Source: Azolla caroliniana
Taxonomy: Eukaryota; Polypodiophyta
NCBI GenBank assembly: GCA_043228905.1
Contig: JBHGNT010000001.1
Coordinates: 10,850,001-10,914,000 of the forward strand
DNA: 64,000 nucleotides
Reading direction: 5' to 3'
Below the pieces are notes generated by a model. It ran no database searches, was not told the origin of the DNA, and saw only the letters and a list, made by a program, of their open reading frames with translations. This document shows, in pieces, positions 33,147 through 45,622 of this stretch (the first letter of the stretch is position 1; each line of letters opens with the position of its first letter). Made by a program: the position numbers and the translations under genes.

Positions 33147-35782
33147 TTAACACATCATAATACCTTGTTTCTTAGACTTCTTGAGCATCAGCTTTGCCCT
33201 TTTCTTTACTGATATCCGCATAGCTTGCTTCTCCACATCACCATGAGATCGAGCTTCCGGTTCATTATCTGGAAAGGAGAACTTACAACATAAGTTCATT
33301 ATTGCTTTATGAACTTCCATACCATTTGAAGAGAAGTTTTAGTTCATCATACCTGCTGCCATCATTTCAATATCCTGCATACTCACCAAACCACTCTCCA
33401 AGGCATCTTTTTGAGCCTGTTGCAAAACATAGATCCAACTTTAAGCAGAGATCATATAAAGAGAGAAATCATTTTTATGGGAAATAAAGCTCACATACTA
33501 GTCATAAGGGTTTCATAGGGCCAAAAGGCCCAAACCCCCTAGATTTTAAAAATATTGACCAGAATATCCTTCTGTAGTAGTAGATTTTGTACAATAGAGG
33601 GTTCAGGCAACCTTGAAAATTTAGGGGTACTTTGGTAGCTATATGATAAGTCGGGAATATTTTAGTGTTTTTGCCTTTACTGTACAATAAAAGAAGCTTG
33701 AAAAACAAACCAAATGTGTCAAAGAACATATGCGACATGAGTGCAAGTAGCAAACGGTAACAGTTAGGGAATCTAAAACTCAAATCAATTAAAAAGATTG
33801 AGAAGAACTGTTTCAGCAAAATATTTGCTAACAAGGAATATTGAAAATCATCAGCTTTAAAATATGTTGTGGTTCATAATTTTCATGTCAATTTATATTA
33901 TAAAAATAACAAATTATTAGCCATTTATGCCGTTAAGCCAACACGTGCTTGGAATTAAGATGATTAAACTGCAGTTTCCAGCTTCATAAACTGTAAACCA
34001 TTAAAATCAAAACAAATTAAAAAAGAACCAAACTGAGCAATTAATCCTCCCAAACTGAGTAAAGAGTTTTCTAGTTTTGGAGCTTAAACTGAAACAAGTG
34101 AAAATTATTTAAGCTGTTAACCCATGCTTTGATGGTTCCGTTTTGGCTAAAACCGTTGCTAATCTCTAAATTCAAGTGCCTCTTGCTTGACCATCCAGAA
34201 ACTTAGTTATTCCGTCATGCCTAGCATGCATGGCTTATATCATCATTCCCAGTCACAGTCAATAAATACTTCTTTATAAGATTAAATTATTTTGGGCTTC
34301 CAAATTAAGTAAACATAGGACAATGTGTGTAAGAGATGATAAAATAAGTTACGCGATACAATGCATGCCAAAGTATCAAATGGGCTTTTCATCATCTGTA
34401 ATCTGCCACACTTATGAGACAATTTGGGAAGGGAGCAAAAAACCTTTCAGGGTGAGCCCTTTATCATACAACTTTGAGTGTAGTAATGGTTGGCCTTATC
34501 TTTGTCCATTGTGAGGCATACCAAGATACAGATGTTCAGGTGTTGGTACTCTGGATGGATGAAGATACCAAATCTCCTTCCAAAGCTCGGGTGAGTAAAC
34601 GAGGCCGACTAAGGAATAATAAAAACGCAAAAAAACATTAAAATATCTGTTTTCAACATAATATGAGATATTAATGAGTTTTATTCCCTTTTATTATTCC
34701 TTACTTTATTCCCTTGTCCTTCTGATCATAACATGGAATGGTCATTTTGGTTTTCCAAAGTTTCTGAAGTGCATCCCACATAACCACATATATCTCAGTG
34801 AGTATACCTTTGTTCACTCAGTTCATGCATAGCATGGACAAGATGTTGTAGTATGAAATAGATGAAATTCCCAGCTGGAATCTGAACTGAGGGACCTATA
34901 TAGCAAGCCCCCTCTCAATAATATCGTAGTGATATCGACTTGTCTACATCATTGGCTATATCTATTAGTTATAGACTATAGTCATGTTCGCATGACAAAG
35001 GTCACTCTATCGGTCATCAACAATGAACTGTATTGTTGAAATATATGAAGTCATAGTATCGACTCTAGTCACCAATTCCAAAGCATAGATGAAGATTTGT
35101 TGTATCTTCTACCGTTCATCCAGAATGAGCTCTAAAGTCGCAACATTTAATGTTATGAGTACCTCTTAGTACTCTAAACCATTGCTCCATTTCCAGCTAT
35201 TCAACTCAAGAGTTGCAGAACCTCAGCTAAGTTCAGCTCATGCAACGGAACTTTCACAAAGCAGATGAAGAACAGTAAAAGAAGAAACAATCAATAAGTC
35301 ATGGCATCCCCAGGATCGAAACGTAGTAGAATGAACACTGTACTAGAAAGAACAAAGAATGTAGTAATGCATACCTACAGCAAATGCGAGCAAAAACTGT
35401 ACAAGAGATGGAGAAGAATATACCAGGCTTCTTTTCTAAATGATCATTTATTAGAGCTCGACCTCAAAAGGAAAGAATGCAACAAAATAGAAACAAAAAC
35501 GGGTACCTACAGGGGGAGGAGGGCAATCTCAAGAAGAACAAGGAGAACAACAACAAACACTAATTTGCAGAAAGAAAGAAGAGCTTTCAGAAGAGAAGAA
35601 GAAGAGCATACCCGCCGCCACTTCTTCAGAGCCTTTCTCTGCCGCTTGCCAGAGATGGCGAGGTTCGGGGGATTGAGAGGGAGCTTGAGGGAGTTGTTAC
35701 CGGACCTGAGGCGGCGATGGCTGGCTCGTTTAGCGCGTCTGTCCTGGAGCAGACTACGACGGGCTTGATTGAACTTGTTCAT
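33147..35782 (-). CDS. Small basic nuclear/nucleolar-type plant protein, three exons
   Basis: Exons 35782-35612, 33416-33353 and 33268-33147 have GT-AG borders and join in phase to 118 codons plus stop. Exon 1 gives MNKFNQARRSLLQDRR and LAISGKRQRKALKKWRR. Exon 2 gives AQKDALESGLVSMQDIEMMA. Exon 3 gives a Lys/Arg-rich tail, MRISVKKRAKLMLKKSKKQ. I recall this layout (SGKRQ.K..KKWRR, then KEAL..GLVTMEDVE, then a basic tail) from conserved, uncharacterised small plant proteins. The charge suggests nuclear or nucleolar location. The first intron is 2.2 kb. A GT after KKQ could start another intron, so the C-terminus is the least certain part. Confidence 0.75.
33480..35560. other. Large first intron of the small basic protein gene
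   Basis: Apart from exon flanks I see no coding sequence or clear mobile element. A Lys/Arg-rich plus-strand frame at 35301-35768 overlaps exon 1 in antisense and reflects the skewed base use of that exon. Confidence 0.6.
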
Positions 35783-35902
35783 GGCGCGAGGGGCGACGAC
35801 CAGGAAACCCTAATATGTATGGGTTTAGCTCTGTAGCTCTGTCTCTGTCTCTGAGTGAAGGCCAAGGGGGTGTAGAAAGAAAGGAGTAATACTTTAGATG
35901 TC

Positions 35903-35903
35903 C

Positions 35904-35934
<31 letters not shown>

Positions 35935-36006
35935 TGTATGTATGTATGTAGGTATGTATGTAGATGTATGTATGTATGTATGTATGTATGTATATATGTA
36001 TGTATG
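35903..36006 (+). repeat. (TATG)n microsatellite, left of the TIR transposon
   Basis: About 25 TATG units with a few interruptions. The same repeat continues at 38369-38400 on the other side of the transposon, indicating that the element landed inside it. Confidence 0.95.
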
Positions 36007-38368
36007 GCTCGTGTCTATCCGCTATCGAATCATAAATAGCGGTGGCAAGGGAATCACGGCCCACAAACAATGTAGGTTGCTCAACTGAGAGTGAATGTGA
36101 TTTGCACTGTTCAATTTAGATAAAAAAGAACGCCTGGAAAAAGAAGAAGTTATTAGAGGTCGCCCAACTCTGATCGTTGCAAGTTGGATGACCTGATTAA
36201 AATAGGTTGGGCGACTTGATTATAGGCTGGGTCAAGTGAGTAATAGGTTGGGTGACCTGATTAATAGGTTGAACAAAATTGTATGCAATGAATCATGGAC
36301 TTGAGATAAAAAAATTCAAGACCGACAACAAAATTCTCTGAATCGCTCACACTTGAGATCCAACAAGAACTTCAGATAAACTATTTTCATTTTCTAAATC
36401 ACGGATACGTCGGATCAAAAACCTGGTATAAATAACAAAAAGTTAAGATCCAACCGCAACTAGAGTACAACTTGACATCAAAAACTTGAGATTCAACCAC
36501 AACTTGAGTACTACTTGACATCAAAAACGTGAGAATCAATCCTTTTTTGAACCAACACTTGAATTGAAAATGGGTAGATATTCCATTATTAAGGCTATTC
36601 AATGTACAATGTGTGGCATTTTCACCATATAGAAATCGGATTCCATCATATACAAAATATAAGGCCATATTTACAAAATCCACCATATACAAAATTTACA
36701 AAATCTGCCCACCTTGCGCAACTAGAAATCCCAATACCCTTCGTGCCCATCCTACAACTTGAATCCAAAGGGAATCCACGTCATATTTGGTAAACCACAT
36801 CTCGTGCCCTATACCAAATACATATAAGAACAAAATTTACAAAATCCACCTGAGACATCCATTTGCAATCACACTTACAAAATTCTAAGATATCCATCCT
36901 CGTAAAAACTCCTCGACCAACATCTCTATAGTCTGCATCACGTAAAAGCCACAATCCCAACCATTTGGCTAAGTTGGGTTGTGCATTACGTGATGTTGAC
37001 CGTCCAACACAATGGTGTGGTCTTTGGATGCAATTTGACTCGAGCCACCCTTAAATCTAAAAGTTTACAAATTGTATTCCACAAATCAAAAACCTAGTAA
37101 ACTGTTTGTTCGGTGTTTGGATCCATGATCTGATGGGCTTGGCGATTCCAATATTTACCATGGCTACATTCGGTTGTGTCATCTATATATGGTGTTAATG
37201 GGACAACATCTATCACCGACTCCGCCTCCTTTCGTCTAACTTGCATTTGGGGTCATCTCCGTCTAGGTGGTGTGGAGACATCGGATGGGTGTTGTGCCTC
37301 TTGTGTATCAGTTGACACACCACACTCTTTGGTGTCACGGATAGAATGTGACATTCAGTGGATATGCCCACCTTTTTACATTGTTCCACATCGAATAGAC
37401 ACATGTTATGACCTAATCCAAAGACTTGACCCTCCAACACTAAAAAAGCATGAAAGGTTCATACTTACATAAGAATCCAATCCAGATGCAATATTCTTCT
37501 TCAACATTTCCATCTGTTCATCCTTTTTGGAGTCATAGATCACCATCTCTTGCTCCATAAATCTCGCCACGAACTCTGCCTCGTTGATATGTCGGAGTTC
37601 AACATGAGTGGAGTTGAACTTCGAAACAACCCTAACCTTCAGCTTTCGGATGTTGAAGAAATAATCAAGCAAAACCTGAACCCTAAATCAAGCAAAAATA
37701 ATAATAATAAATCAACCAAAAACCTAAACCCTAAATCAAACATTTTTTGAAATCAATAATCAAGCACACCTAATATTATCTTTAATCAAGCAAAAGCAAA
37801 AATCGAAAATCTAAAATAAAGCAAAAGCTAAACCCTAAATCAAGCAAAAGAAATCAAGCACACCTTGTCCTATTTCAGAACCATTTTCATGAAAAATATG
37901 ATTTACACCAAAAAGAAATGTAGAAACAAGTAAGATACATACCTTGGAGTTAAGCAATTGGCGATGGCAGATGTGGCGAATGCACGTAGTTGATGGCTGT
38001 CTAGTTGAAAACCTCTTTCCTGGCAAAAAACCTTGACAATCTCGTTTAAAAATGTGAGAAAATGGTAAGTTCCAAGGTTTTATACATTAGGTTGGGCAAC
38101 CTGCTTTGTCAGTTGGGCGACCAAACTTGGTTGGGAGAAGACACATGGATGGGCGACCACATTAGGTAGGTTGGGAGACTGAATAGTGGTTGGGCGACCG
38201 AAATGTTATAGTTGGGTGACCTCTGACAACTTTTTTATTCGTGTGTTTTTTTAATCCAAATCGAATGGTGCACATCGCACACGCCCTCAGATGAGCGACC
38301 CGCACTATCCGGGGCCTCGATTCCCTTGTCATGCCTATTTATGATTTGGTAGTGGATAGACACGTTGG
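36006..38368. mobile_element. TIR DNA transposon with GTTGGGYGACC subterminal repeats, about 2.36 kb
   Basis: The left end, from CGTGTCTATCC at 36010, and the reverse complement of the right end, from 38364, align for roughly 150-200 bp (shared AATCATAAATAG, AAGGGAATC, AGAGGTC.CCCAACT). Copies of GTTGGGCGACC or variants lie in both subterminal zones (36158, 36183, 36205, 36246; 38090, 38112, 38148, 38169, 38188, 38211). Such repeats usually bind transposase in CACTA or hAT elements, while long TIRs recall MULEs, so the superfamily is open. No transposase is recognisable inside. It is probably non-autonomous. The flanks are TATG repeats. Confidence 0.75.
37400..37672 (-). CDS. Unrecognised frame inside the TIR transposon
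   Basis: The frame reads KFNSTHVELRHINEAEFVAR and MEQEMVIYDSKKDEQMEMLK, with ordinary amino-acid composition. It could be a scrap of a captured gene or a decayed element protein. A neighbouring minus frame at 37440-37213 has several Cys (MCLFDVEQCKKVG) but no complete zinc-finger pattern. Nothing here matches a transposase catalytic domain that I know. Confidence 0.3.
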
Positions 38369-38714
38369 TATGTATGTATGTATGTATGTATGTATGTGTA
38401 GAGAGAGTGAGAACACCAAAAGAGAGAAGCAAGCATAGCAAATCCTAGGTTGACACCATACTTGGCTCCATATTGATGTGTGCCAGAACATCTTCGGTTG
38501 CAACATTCACTAGTAGTTGACCTCGATACTTGGCTTGGCACCATCTACAATGTCCCCAAAACCCATGTAGGATAGGTTCAAACTATCTGGTGTATCTAGA
38601 TGAAATCATTATGAGGTTTTAGATGTCCATATGTATGTGTATGTAGAGAGAATGAGAACACCAAAAGAGAGAAGTGGCATGGCAAATCCTAGGTTGACAT
38701 CATACTTGGCTCCA
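38369..38714 (+). repeat. Right flank of the transposon and start of the second duplication unit
   Basis: GTAGAGAGAGTGAGAACACC at 38399 recurs at about 38643, and CAAATCCTAGGTTGACA follows in both. The second unit starts TTTAGATGTCCATATGTATG at 38618, the same sequence that precedes the transposon at 35893. Unit 1 is 35893-36006 plus 38369-38617. Unit 2 starts at 38618, is interrupted at 38715 and resumes at 40697-40845. Confidence 0.85.
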
Positions 38715-40696
<1,982 letters not shown>

Positions 40697-40854
40697 ACTT
40701 GGCTCCATATTTATGTGGGACACAACTTCTTTGGTTGCAAACTTCACTTGTAGTTGGCTTCAATACTTAGATTGGCATGGTCTCAATGTCCCAAAAACCC
40801 ATGTAGGATAGGTTCAAACCATCTAATATCTAGATGAAATCCATGATGACACAT

Positions 40855-42080
40855 TACCCAAAAATCAACGCTCACAAAAACTTTTAGAGCGAAAGATCCC
40901 ACGAGGAACAACATTTGTTAGGTTGACACTGGATGGTAGGATCAAATTGAAACATGGCCAACATATGTTGTATGAGTTGTTGATTTTCTTTTCAATATGT
41001 CGATGGACAATTATCTGTGAAACTTGCCCTTTGTTACTCTTCCTTTTAAGCGAAAATATGTGTTGGACATGGTGAAATATGTACATTTAGGATGGTTGGA
41101 TACTTGTAAAGGTTATCATATAGTCTGATCTAACCTTCGTGGAACTTGGAAGTAGGTCAACATGTTTCTCCTCTTATACCAAGTATTGTTACTGTTCACC
41201 GATTAGTTGAACCATATTTTACAATCCATCACTACCTATTTTCACCACATGAATATTCTAATGTGCAATACCTTCTACATCAATAATGTGCACCCTCTCT
41301 CATCATGCAACCATAATGATCAATAGTTGGTTTTGCAACCTCTCAAATTAGACCCTTAAAAATGTCAAAGTAATGGTAATAATATATGCAATTGTGACAA
41401 GCATCAATCCACGATGTTATTTATGGTAAATAATTAGCATTTATCACAATTTTAAACTTTACTTAACACTAATTACAACACAATGCTCATCAACATTGTC
41501 AATGTGTGCATCTCTCTAAATGAATGATAGATTTGGTGGAGGAATGATTTCCCAAAATATGATTTTCACTTTGGTGGGGGGATGTAACTACTTTTGCACG
41601 AAGGGGTAAAAGGTAATGTTTCGGAAGTACCGATATTAACCCTAATATGAGAGTTAACATCGTTATTTTTCCCTTCATCAACCTAGAGTCTTGGATTCCT
41701 TCAACACACACTTCGTTAAGCTTTACTTGTTCCTTTTAATAAACATTTCGGTTTAATTAAGAGAAACGACATGCCCTGTGGGGTTTGACAAGGGTAGTTG
41801 TCCGAGATGTCAAAGCAAGCGTAAGTTTCATTACTCTAACGTTAACAAACAATAGTCGATGGGTTTGAGTGATATGTCACTCGATACACATCTCTCGATA
41901 TGTACTCATAAGAAGGATATAAACTAATGATAATCTCTTTTAACATTCCCATCTAAATGGATGATGATTAGCTTATCAACATTTCTTTCCCATCCTTTTG
42001 GGATCAAGAAAGACATACATTCTTGAGGTATCCATGAAGCAATGGAAACCCTAAAGAACCTGTCCGACTCGGATCTATTT
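40855..42080. other. No gene; upstream region of the PPR gene
   Basis: AT-rich sequence. A short frame METLKNLSDSDLFSCLQ followed by GTAAGT at 42041-42096 could be a leader exon or an upstream frame, but I found no acceptor that joins it in phase to the PPR frame. Confidence 0.45.
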
Positions 42081-42196
42081 TCTTGTTTGCAAGTAAGTAA
42101 AAAAAACCCCTGTTTCGAATCATTTTTGTGAAGATAGAAAATCTACCGCGAGGTTTTGGGATATGGTGTTACATCAGGATTTGGAATAATGAACAT

Positions 42197-44038
42197 ATGG
42201 ATTTGGAGCTGGTATTCTCAAATGGTCTAGCAAACACTTATCCGACACAGACAAACCAGATGGATCAAATAGTAGATTATCACAGGAAACATAAAAAAAT
42301 TCTAAAGAAACTAGAATCGAATGTGACACAAGTGGGAAAGGATGAGAATGTACTCCATTCCACCACGAGAGAGGATAGGAAAGAACTGCATGAAAGGGCA
42401 CAAGGAAGTGAAAACAGGAAATGCGTTAGAGGACACAGAAGTAATGGCAAGCATTATATGAGATTACTCAAGGATTGCACGAATAAAAGAGACTTGAGAA
42501 CAGGGGAAAAAGTACATGCAGATATATCCAAAAGTGGATTGCTAGAGACTGATGTTGTCCTCGCAACTGCTTTAATTAATATGTATGCCAAATGTGGTAA
42601 AGTTGGAACTTCACAAGAAGTGTTTGATAAGCTTCCTATTCGTGATGTGGTTTCATGGACAGCACTCATTGCAGGATATGCCCAAAATGGGTATGCAAAA
42701 GAGGCACTAGACTATTTTGAGAAGATGAGAGTTGAAGGAATTCTGCCCAATTCTGTTACGTTTGTCTGCAGCTTGAATGCTTGTGCTTGCATAGGGGATG
42801 CAGGGAAAGGGGAGGAAATACATGCTGATATTCTGAAACATGAATCATTAAACAAAAATTTGTTTATCTCTAATGCATTGATTGATATGTATGCCAAATG
42901 TGGTTTGTTGGAAAAAGCAGCCGAAATATTTGAAAAACTTCCAATGAGAAATATAGTCACATGGACTGCACTCATCTCAGGTTATGCTAAACATGGTTAT
43001 GGCAATGCTGCATTGATTTGCCTTGAAAAAATGGAAGAAGAGGGTTTCTCTCCTAATGCAATCACATACGTCTGTAGCTTGAAAGCTTGTGCCAGTATAG
43101 GAGCTCTAGACAAAGGGAAAGAAATCCATATGAATATTGAAAAAGATGGATTGGTGCAACAAAATATTGTTGTGGGTAATGCACTGATCGATATGTATGC
43201 CAAATGTGGATCACTTGCAAAAGCAGCAGAAGTATTTCATGTGATGCCAGTTAGAAATATAGTGACATGGAGTACCATTGTTGCAGGATATGCTCAGCAT
43301 GGGTTTGGTGAAGAAGCTCTACATTATCTAGAACAAATGAAGCTCGAGGGCATCACTCCAGATGCAGTGACTTACATATCAAGTTTAAAAGCTTGTGCTT
43401 CAGCAGGAGCCATCTTTAAGGGTCAACAAATTCATGCTGAAATTATTACGAAGAGGCTCTTGGGAACCAATCTTGCTGTTGGCAACACATTGATTGATAT
43501 GTATGCAAAATGTGGTTCTCTCAAGAAAGCACATGAAGTATTTGAGAGGCTTCCTATTAGAAATGTTGTCACATGGAATGCTATAATTGCAGGATATGCC
43601 CAGATTGGAATGGTTAATACTGTTTTCTTGACCTTTGACAAAATGATAGGTGAGAATATATTCCCGAACCAGGTAACATTTCTTAGCGTACTAACAGCTT
43701 GCAGCCATGCAGGTTTAGTAGTTAGAGGTCAGATGTTTTTTGAGATAATGAGCCAAAACTTTGGCATTGCATCATCTCTTGCACATCAAACTTGCATGAT
43801 TGACCTTCTTGGCAGGGCAGGCCAGTTAGACAAAGCAATGGAGATTATTGAAAAGATGAGATTCCATGGTGATCTCATCACGTGGCTTACCTTATTAGGC
43901 GCTTGTAAAAAATGGAGCAATTTGCAGTTTGGAAAAGAGGCTTTCAGAAACGCATTGCAACTGGATGCAATTGATTCTGCTGCATATGTCTGTATGTATA
44001 ACATGTATTCACATATTGACGTACTAGAGGATGTATAG
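42197..44038 (+). CDS. PLS-type pentatricopeptide repeat protein, ends within the E region
   Basis: A single open frame of 613 codons from the first ATG; the frame itself is open back to 42128 without ATG. After about 90 non-repeat residues come P, L and S PPR motifs: four rounds of LIDMYAKCG, VTWTALISGYA and KACAS.GA.DKG, then a last round with TACSHAG and IDLLGRAGQLDKAMEI. PPR proteins bind RNA in plastids or mitochondria. The final E-type motif (AAYVCMYNMYSHIDVLEDV) is cut by TAG, and no DYW domain follows, so it is either a natural short form or a truncated gene. The N-terminus is not a clear transit peptide. There are no introns, as usual for this family. Confidence 0.92.
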   Translation: MDLELVFSNGLANTYPTQTNQMDQIVDYHRKHKKILKKLESNVTQVGKDENVLHSTTREDRKELHERAQGSENRKCVRGHRSNGKHYMRLLKDCTNKRDLRTGEKVHADISKSGLLETDVVLATALINMYAKCGKVGTSQEVFDKLPIRDVVSWTALIAGYAQNGYAKEALDYFEKMRVEGILPNSVTFVCSLNACACIGDAGKGEEIHADILKHESLNKNLFISNALIDMYAKCGLLEKAAEIFEKLPMRNIVTWTALISGYAKHGYGNAALICLEKMEEEGFSPNAITYVCSLKACASIGALDKGKEIHMNIEKDGLVQQNIVVGNALIDMYAKCGSLAKAAEVFHVMPVRNIVTWSTIVAGYAQHGFGEEALHYLEQMKLEGITPDAVTYISSLKACASAGAIFKGQQIHAEIITKRLLGTNLAVGNTLIDMYAKCGSLKKAHEVFERLPIRNVVTWNAIIAGYAQIGMVNTVFLTFDKMIGENIFPNQVTFLSVLTACSHAGLVVRGQMFFEIMSQNFGIASSLAHQTCMIDLLGRAGQLDKAMEIIEKMRFHGDLITWLTLLGACKKWSNLQFGKEAFRNALQLDAIDSAAYVCMYNMYSHIDVLEDV

Positions 44039-44079
44039 GTTGAGGTTAAATCAGGCTGAACATAAATAATTCTTAGGTA

Positions 44080-44285
44080 CAGGATGATTGATTGAAAATA
44101 TGGTATTCCATGCTGATCTTATCATGTGGTGATCCTATTGAGTTGCATTCCAAGAATGGGGTAATTCAAGCGGCTGGAGAAGTGGTTATTGAAATTGCAA
44201 TGTGATTAGGCGCAATTGATTCTGCAATGTTCTTAGGTCTTTAAGATTTATTCACACGTTAATATACCAGAGGATATGTAATCAG
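44080..44285 (+). pseudogene. Decayed tandem copy of the PPR gene 3' end
   Basis: The sequence from about 44087 (GATTGAAAATATGG, TTCCATGCTGATCTTATCA) to 44280 (ACCAGAGGATATG) follows 43843-44037 at about 245 bp distance, sharing TTAGGCGC, GCAATTGATTCTGC and TATTCACA. It has stops and indels. It is a partial local duplication that has degenerated. Confidence 0.75.
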
Positions 44286-44289
44286 ATGT

Positions 44290-45610
44290 TGAACAGGTAG
44301 ATTTAGAGAATAATTCATTCAGACAATACACACCATTGAAAGATAAGAAGGTTAATCACGTAAAGGTCATTCCAGAGAAGGTTAATCACAATGAAGGCTT
44401 GGCCATATACAAGTATCAATAGGAAAAAATTTGGAAAAAAAAAGTATCAATAGGAAAAGGAAGAAAAGTTGACAAGTTCAAGGAATTGTTAAAATTTACA
44501 AAGGCCACTTTATGATTTGAGTTTCACAATACTAATAAATACCCTATTAAATACCACTATTTTTCTTTGTTTATCGCATATCTAACTTCATTATCTACTA
44601 GTACATGTTTGCATGAATGTCATCAAGTCAACTGGTTTTCTAGGACTTTCACATATCCATAGCTACATTTACAAGTTACAATTGCTGTTCTCTCTTGGCA
44701 AGGAATATTTTTGTATACACAAGATCATTAAATTTAGCTTTGCAATTGCCTTCATCCTTTCACATCCAACATCAAATAGTTGCTTGGAGGTTGAATATGA
44801 AATAGGATTGTGGGAATGAGTTGGCTGCCAATAAGCCACCTACCAACAAATGTTACACTGAAAATGTCGATAATATCAACTCTTGCTTCATCTAGTGGTA
44901 GTCTTGATGAATACATACATTCACTACATTGATATTCCAATAACCTCACCATATTGCATACATTTGCCATATTGATCTAAAATTGGGTGTACACAACACG
45001 CCTGCTTTGTCCCTGGAACTCATATTACACCAGTGTACATGGCATGAAATGAAATTCAAAGATAACACAAATGTTAATGCAGTTATGGCTCAATTTTACG
45101 AGCCCCAAATATTTACCAGATTACTCTAATCATTAGAGAGACAACCACCACATTCGTCCTTATACAAGCTGCAATGACTAACAATGACTATTCCCTTTCA
45201 TCCTAGACTTTAACAAACATCCTCCTTCAGAAACCCCTCAGCTGTTCATCTCTTCAGAACCCCAATTTGTTCGTAGAATACTCCACAAACATAGAGCATA
45301 TAATGATTGGTATTACATGACCACACACTAAACATTTGATCAGAGACGAACCCTGCAATTCGACTTCCCTTGGTCGCAACATGCCCCCATTATGCAAAAA
45401 ATACAATTGCATGCAATGTAAACATCTCAATGACCCACTATGAGCATTGATGGTATAAAGACAATTATATGCAGCTCTGTAAAATAGTGAAACTTTTATT
45501 CAGCTCTCCCCATAAAAAAACTGCCAATTTAGGCCTCATATATTCTGTACAAAACTGAAGACAAAATTATGAGCTCTTCAGTATAAAGCAAGAACGCAAA
45601 TCTGAGATCA
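44290..45610. other. No gene recognised between the PPR and INTS2 genes
   Basis: AT-rich; only short chance frames. A near repeat of AAAAGTATCAATAGGAAAA occurs around 44410-44460. The right part should contain the 3' untranslated region of the minus-strand gene that ends at 45623. Confidence 0.5.
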
Positions 45611-45622
45611 TGCTTTTTGTTT

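Noticed and set aside
35301-35768. 155-residue Arg-rich plus-strand frame
   Set aside because: It overlaps exon 1 of the small basic protein gene in antisense; the minus-strand reading has matching splice sites and a plausible family pattern.
42041-42100. Upstream exon METLKNLSDSDLFSCLQ for the PPR gene
   Set aside because: There is a good GTAAGT donor, but no acceptor before 42250 joins it in phase; a retained short upstream frame is equally likely.
42454-44004. Several minus-strand frames opposite the PPR gene
   Set aside because: Their repeated text (AYISINA) is the reverse reading of the PPR LIDMYAKCG motif.
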